Source: UBA6624 sp964343345 [NCBI: uncultured bacterium] (GTDB lineage Bacteria > UBP7 > UBA6624). From it: DNA of 5,244 bases. A program made the translations under genes and the position numbers. Below the pieces are notes generated by a model, which saw only the letters and a program-made list of their open reading frames with translations, was not told the DNA's origin and ran no database searches. Of this stretch, positions 5,111 to 5,244 are shown piece by piece; the stretch's first letter is position 1; each line of letters starts with the position of its first letter. Where the stretch lies: NCBI GenBank assembly GCA_964343345.1, contig CAYFJE010000071.1, forward strand, positions 1 to 5,244. The letters run 5' to 3'.

Positions 5111-5244
5111 ATGGCAAAGGTTACTTATTTGATTGGTATGAAAAAGACTATTTTAGAGGTCCCAATTGGATCTAGTATTGCTGAGTTTGGTATCAACAAT
5201 GGGCTTGAGATTCAGCATGCTTGTGGTTTAAATTGTAGATGCAC
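5111..5244 (+). CDS. [2Fe-2S] ferredoxin, N-terminal 44 residues (3' end outside window)
   Basis: An open frame from ATG 5111 to the right edge begins MAKVTYLIGMKKTILEVPIG, the beta-grasp start of [2Fe-2S] ferredoxins. Next come SSIAEFGINNGLEI, which matches the helix region of ferredoxins, and then HACGLNCRC (36-44). The cysteines at 38, 42 and 44 fall in the cluster-binding loop (family pattern HACGGNCACTTC); the remaining ligands would be beyond the edge. The product would be a small soluble electron carrier; its partner is not visible. It has no recognisable Shine-Dalgarno, and a promoter-like pair ends eight bases before the ATG. An earlier ATG at 5103 is out of frame and closes quickly. 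Family assignment is good for such a short piece. Confidence 0.85.
   Translation, partial: MAKVTYLIGMKKTILEVPIGSSIAEFGINNGLEIQHACGLNCRC

Noticed and set aside
4972-5175. A plus-strand frame starting MAESVGFEPT
   Set aside because: It is the antisense reading of the tRNA-Ser gene; AESVGFEPT is a well-known false protein from tRNA T-arm sequence. It also runs across the ferredoxin promoter and start in a different frame.

Overview
The window is an AT-rich, gene-dense stretch of a bacterial chromosome. The case for bacteria is a class II tRNA-Ser gene with an encoded CCA end, Shine-Dalgarno sites before several genes, and bacterial-type folate, UDP-sugar and CstA genes. Short gaps, four start/stop or stop/stop overlaps, and a TTG start suggest a compact genome. 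The genus cannot be read from this sequence. UDP-sugar genes for surface polysaccharide fit a Gram-negative bacterium but do not prove one.

Region 1 (1-3162, minus strand) is one transcription unit in the order wecB-like UDP-GlcNAc 2-epimerase, DegT/WbpE-like sugar aminotransferase, then the start of a CstA-family transporter that runs off the left edge. The first two genes are 16 bp apart. The second and third overlap by 4 bp (ATGA), with a strong Shine-Dalgarno inside the aminotransferase gene. The epimerase and aminotransferase look like two steps of a UDP-acetamido-uronic acid pathway of the WbpI/WbpE kind, which supplies O-antigen or other surface glycan. The transporter has no obvious link to that job.

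Region 2 (3187-3456, plus strand) is a single small FmdB-type zinc-ribbon gene. It is divergent from the epimerase gene by 24 bp, and its stop codon overlaps that of folK. A weak hairpin with a U-tract at the junction may be a terminator.

Region 3 (3453-5065, minus strand) starts with tRNA-Ser(GGA). Then, only 14 bp later, come an SDR of the FolM/PTR1 pteridine reductase type, folB (dihydroneopterin aldolase) and folK (HPPK). The three proteins act on pterins on the way to folate. The SDR has the YxxxK active-site lysine replaced by glutamate, and the HPPK lacks the usual histidine-containing substrate loop.

Region 4 (5066-5244, plus strand) holds a promoter-like sequence and the first 44 codons of a [2Fe-2S] ferredoxin cut by the right edge. 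The promoter position suggests a leaderless mRNA.

I saw no CRISPR array, insertion sequence, phage gene or evident new multi-gene system. The most unusual items are the SDR active-site change, the tRNA-linked folate operon, and the probable leaderless plus-strand genes.
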